Below are positions 61,826 through 64,000 of a DNA stretch of 64,000 bases, in pieces. The notes beneath the pieces were generated by a model, which saw nothing but the letters and a program-made list of their open reading frames with translations, did not search any database and was not told where the DNA came from. Where the stretch lies: NCBI RefSeq assembly GCF_021191705.1, contig NZ_JAIWPU010000003.1, positions 79,095 to 143,094 on the forward strand, in the 5' to 3' direction. The translations under genes and the position numbers were made by a program. Numbering within the stretch: position 1 is the stretch's first letter; every line of letters begins with the position of its first letter. The DNA comes from Proluteimonas flavola (GTDB lineage: Bacteria; Pseudomonadota; Gammaproteobacteria; Xanthomonadales; Xanthomonadaceae).

Positions 61826-61857
61826 CCACGCCATTGCCTCGAACGGCCGTATGGCCA

Positions 61858-62025
61858 CCGAGTGTCGCGTCCCGCATCAGATGGCGTAGTCTGCGCGCCG
61901 CAATCGGCGTGCAGCGCAAGGCGTCTGGCGCAGCCAATACCGACCGTCGTGGCAAGCCAGGCAACGCGGCGATGCGCGCCGAGGGCAAGTGCAGACCGGC
62001 ATCTGATGCGGGACGCGACACTCGG
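61858..62025. repeat. 168-bp element with 26-bp perfect terminal inverted repeats
   Basis: CCGAGTGTCGCGTCCCGCAT then CAGATG at 61858-61883 is the exact reverse complement of 62000-62025. The interior has no gene and weak further self-complementarity (GTCTGCGCGCCG vs GCGCGCCGAGGG). It resembles a miniature inverted-repeat element, though no flanking target duplication was established. It lies between ankyrin lipoprotein 2 and the broken hydrolase 3. Confidence 0.7.
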
Positions 62026-62067
62026 GTCCGCACCAGCTGTCCGGGCCCGCGCGGGCCGCCTATCGTC
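62025..62067 (+). promoter_or_regulatory. Promoter-like motif before hydrolase 3
   Basis: GGTCCGCACCAGCTGTCC from 62025 and CCTATCGTCGG around 62059-62069, with the same spacing as at 57560 and 59420. The first base is shared with the inverted-repeat element. Confidence 0.42.
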
Positions 62068-62094
62068 GGGCCATCGTCTGCGTAGGTGCACGCA

Positions 62095-62939
62095 ATGAGC
62101 CTGTCCCCGGTATCCGGCAACAGCACGCCCGTCGAGCCATTCCGCGATTTCGCGCTCGACCCGGCGCTGCAGACGCCCGCCGCGCTGCAAGCACGCACAC
62201 CCGCGAACGTCGACACCAGCGCCGGCTTCCCGCAGGGCGACGGCAGCTTCGCCGACTCGGTGCGCGGCACCGATCCGCAGTCCGGGCGCGACCTGCAGTT
62301 CGCCTTGATGGCGAACGACAGTTACACACTGACCGGCCCCGATGGCGTCACCGGCACCGCGGCCGAAGCCGACCTGCAGGCCGCCGGCTGGAACCGCCTG
62401 CAGCCCAGCGCGGACGGCACGCACCTGGTCGACGCGCAGGGCAACCGGATTCCGATCTCGCCGGACGCGCTGCACGACGCGCAGACCGGCTTCGACGCGG
62501 CGATCTACCAGAACGCCGACGGCCAGTACGTCGTCGCCTATCGCGGCACCGACCACTGGGGACTGGGCGCCGGCGGCGATTCTCGCGCGAACGGCGGTCA
62601 GGGCCTCGGCATGGAGACCGCGCAGTATTCGCAGGCGATGGAGCTGGCGAATCTCGCGGTCGATACGTTCGGCGAGGGCAACGTCGCGATCACCGGCCAT
62701 TCGCTGGGCGGCGGCCTTGCCTCGGCCGCGATGCTCGCCACCGACGTGCCGGGCGTGACATTCAATTCTTCCTGGACAAGGTCGGCGACGGTGCCGAATG
62801 GGTCATCGATCGTGCCGGTGATGGCGCCCAGTGGGTTGGCGACCGCGTGGTCGACGGCGTGACCTGGACCGGCGACCGTCTGGCCGATGGCGCGCGCTGG
62901 GCCGGCGAACACCTCAACCCGGTCAACTGGTTGCGTTGA
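62095..62939 (+). pseudogene. Lipase-like hydrolase 3, broken by internal deletion and frameshift
   Basis: The first frame (from ATG 62095) encodes a normal N terminus of this family through ANGGQGLGMETAQYSQAMEL, nucleophile Ser203 in AITGHSLGGGLASAAMLATD, and GVTFNSS. It then runs out of homology and stops at 62862. Another frame from about 62770 encodes FLDKVGDGAEWVIDRAGDGA, QWVGDRVVDGVTWTGDRLAD and GARWAGEHLNPVNWLR and ends with TGA at 62939. That is the same type of repeated helical tail as in hydrolase 2. The ~150-200 residues expected between are missing. The lesion lies near 62758-62775. The paired ankyrin gene remains intact. Confidence 0.8.
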
Positions 62940-63048
62940 GCGCCGGGATTCCGGACTGTGCTTGCGCCCGGGATCCCCGCACCCTGTCACGATGCCCGAC
63001 TGCCGGTCGGGCTAGGCTGACGGCTTGTACCGCTTCGGAGGCCTCGAC

Positions 63049-63807
63049 ATGATGGGTGTCGCTTCGACCGCGACATTTCCGCAGTGGCGGATCATCGCCT
63101 GCATCGTGTTGGCGCTCGCCGCCAGCGGCGCCTGCGCCAGACAAGGAACGAGCATGACCCAGGACCACGCCTCCGATCCCGCCGCCTCGGCGCTGTCGCG
63201 CGCTGCGAGTGCGGGCGATGCCGGAGAGATCCGGCGCCTGATCGCCGACGGGGCCAATCCCAACGCCAAGGACACCCAGGGCTCGCCGCTGTTGCAGGCC
63301 GCGATCCTGCGGGGCGACCGCCGCGCGTTCCAGGCCCTGCTCGACGCGGGTGCGGACCCGGGCACCGGCGCCGCCAACGGCAACACCGCGGTGCATCTGG
63401 CCGCGATGCAGGACGATGCCGGCTATCTCAAGACACTGCTGGCCGGCGGCGCGTCCGCCGACACGCCCAACACCAGGAACGGCGAAACGCCGCTGTTCAA
63501 CGCACTCGAAGCGCGCAACGACGACAACATCCGCCTGCTGCTCGAAGCCGGCGCGCGCCCCGATGCGACCGACGCCTTCGGCGCGACGTTGCTGCACAAG
63601 GCCGCGCGCATCCATGCGACCGGCTGGGTGGTGCGGTTCCTGGAAGCCGGTGCCGATCCGACCGCCCGCGACCGCGTGGGCGTGACCTTCCAGCCCTCGT
63701 TCTTCCGTGCGCGCGAAGCGGTGCTGTCGGCAGAAGCCAAGCGCGACCGCGAGACGGTGCGCGAGTGGCTGGTCGCGCGGCAGATTCCGGTGGAAGACAA
63801 GCACTGA
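63049..63807 (+). CDS. Ankyrin-repeat lipoprotein 3, candidate immunity protein
   Basis: A 252-aa lipoprotein (hydrophobic IIACIVLALAASGAC, Cys29). Ankyrin repeats: IADGANPNAKDTQGSPLLQA, LDAGADPGTGAANGNTAVHL, LAGGASADTPNTRNGETPLF, LEAGARPDATDAFGATLLHK; end GVTFQPSFFRAREAVLSAEA then ETVREWLVARQIPVED. It stays open although its hydrolase partner is broken, as expected if it still protects against siblings. GGAGG sets the ATG at 63049. Confidence 0.82.
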   Translation: MMGVASTATFPQWRIIACIVLALAASGACARQGTSMTQDHASDPAASALSRAASAGDAGEIRRLIADGANPNAKDTQGSPLLQAAILRGDRRAFQALLDAGADPGTGAANGNTAVHLAAMQDDAGYLKTLLAGGASADTPNTRNGETPLFNALEARNDDNIRLLLEAGARPDATDAFGATLLHKAARIHATGWVVRFLEAGADPTARDRVGVTFQPSFFRAREAVLSAEAKRDRETVREWLVARQIPVEDKH

Positions 63808-63933
63808 GCAGGTGCGGCGAGTCCGGCGATGCCTTCGAGGGGATGTGGGCAGATTCGTGCCGGTTCCATAAAAGCAGTCATCCCGGAAGCGCTGGTCATC
63901 CAGTGCCTTTGTGCTGACCGTGCAAGTGGGAGC

Positions 63934-63949
63934 GGGGGGGGGGGGGGGG
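63934..63949. repeat. 16-base G homopolymer
   Basis: A run of 16 G directly after GTGGGAGC, the beginning of the REP unit seen at 8545. Either a slippery tract or an assembly artefact near a contig end. The 193 bp after ankyrin gene 3 contain nothing else recognisable. Confidence 0.7.
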
Positions 63950-64000
63950 CTGTGTGAAGGGCGGCAGCCACAAGCCCGCAACGCAGCAGACAACCCGCGG

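Noticed and set aside
1..64000. CRISPR array, tRNA or rRNA genes, integrase or IS transposase
   Set aside because: No regularly spaced repeats, no cloverleaf-like sequence and no recombinase-like protein found on reading both strands.

Overview
The window looks like a chromosomal segment of a high-GC gammaproteobacterium of the Xanthomonadaceae/Lysobacteraceae (Lysobacter, Luteimonas or Stenotrophomonas type). The evidence is an Ax21-family outer-membrane protein, the olefin genes oleB, oleC and oleD, an mntR-controlled metal operon with its own TonB receptor, a rhodanese-secB-gpsA block and several REP-like palindrome families. No tRNA, rRNA, CRISPR array, integrase or insertion-sequence transposase was seen.

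Layout. (1) 1-4.8 kb: a leftward Mn/Fe uptake operon (TonB receptor, periplasmic thioredoxin, lipoprotein metal-binding protein, ATPase cut by the window edge), with overlapping genes, divergent from mntR. A near-perfect MntR box lies on the operon promoter. (2) 5.1-8.5 kb: bacteriophytochrome without an output domain plus heme oxygenase, then oleB. (3) 8.6-16.9 kb: lipoprotein, M16 peptidase, SDR, trmL, Ax21, gpsA-secB-rhodanese. (4) 17.4-23 kb: oleC, a membrane-anchored winged-helix/TPR regulator, a serine hydrolase gene with an in-frame stop, oleD. (5) 23-32.6 kb: DUF1328, ubiJ-ubiB, lipoprotein, PEBP-like protein, TPR-sulfotransferase, YheT-type hydrolase, acyltransferase and hotdog thioesterase. 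(6) 32.7-33.4 kb: three tandem small genes whose products share a C-terminal RFR(I/V)A motif. (7) 33.7-39.6 kb: sixA-yceI-phospholipase D operon, an orphan ParA and unknown exported proteins.

(8) 39.7-54.3 kb: a coherent regulon for D-glutamate or D-amino-acid-containing peptides: gamma-glutamyltransferase, an XRE-cupin regulator, two serine hydrolases, a DgcA-type enolase-superfamily racemase, a POT peptide transporter, an N-acyl-D-amino-acid deacylase-like lipoprotein, a TonB receptor, DgcN (DUF1611) and a broken YkvI-like membrane protein. Two promoters in this block share an almost identical palindrome over a TTGACA promoter, probably the operator of the XRE-cupin protein.

(9) 54.7-64 kb: a probable antagonism island. 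Two lipoproteins precede a GH19-M23-peptidoglycan-binding hydrolase. Three tandem cassettes follow, each a lipase-like alpha/beta hydrolase without a signal peptide followed by an ankyrin-repeat lipoprotein. The third hydrolase is wrecked by an internal deletion and frameshift. A 168-bp element with 26-bp perfect inverted ends lies before it, and a similar promoter-like motif precedes all three hydrolases. The arrangement suggests toxin-immunity pairs expanded by duplication; this is inference.
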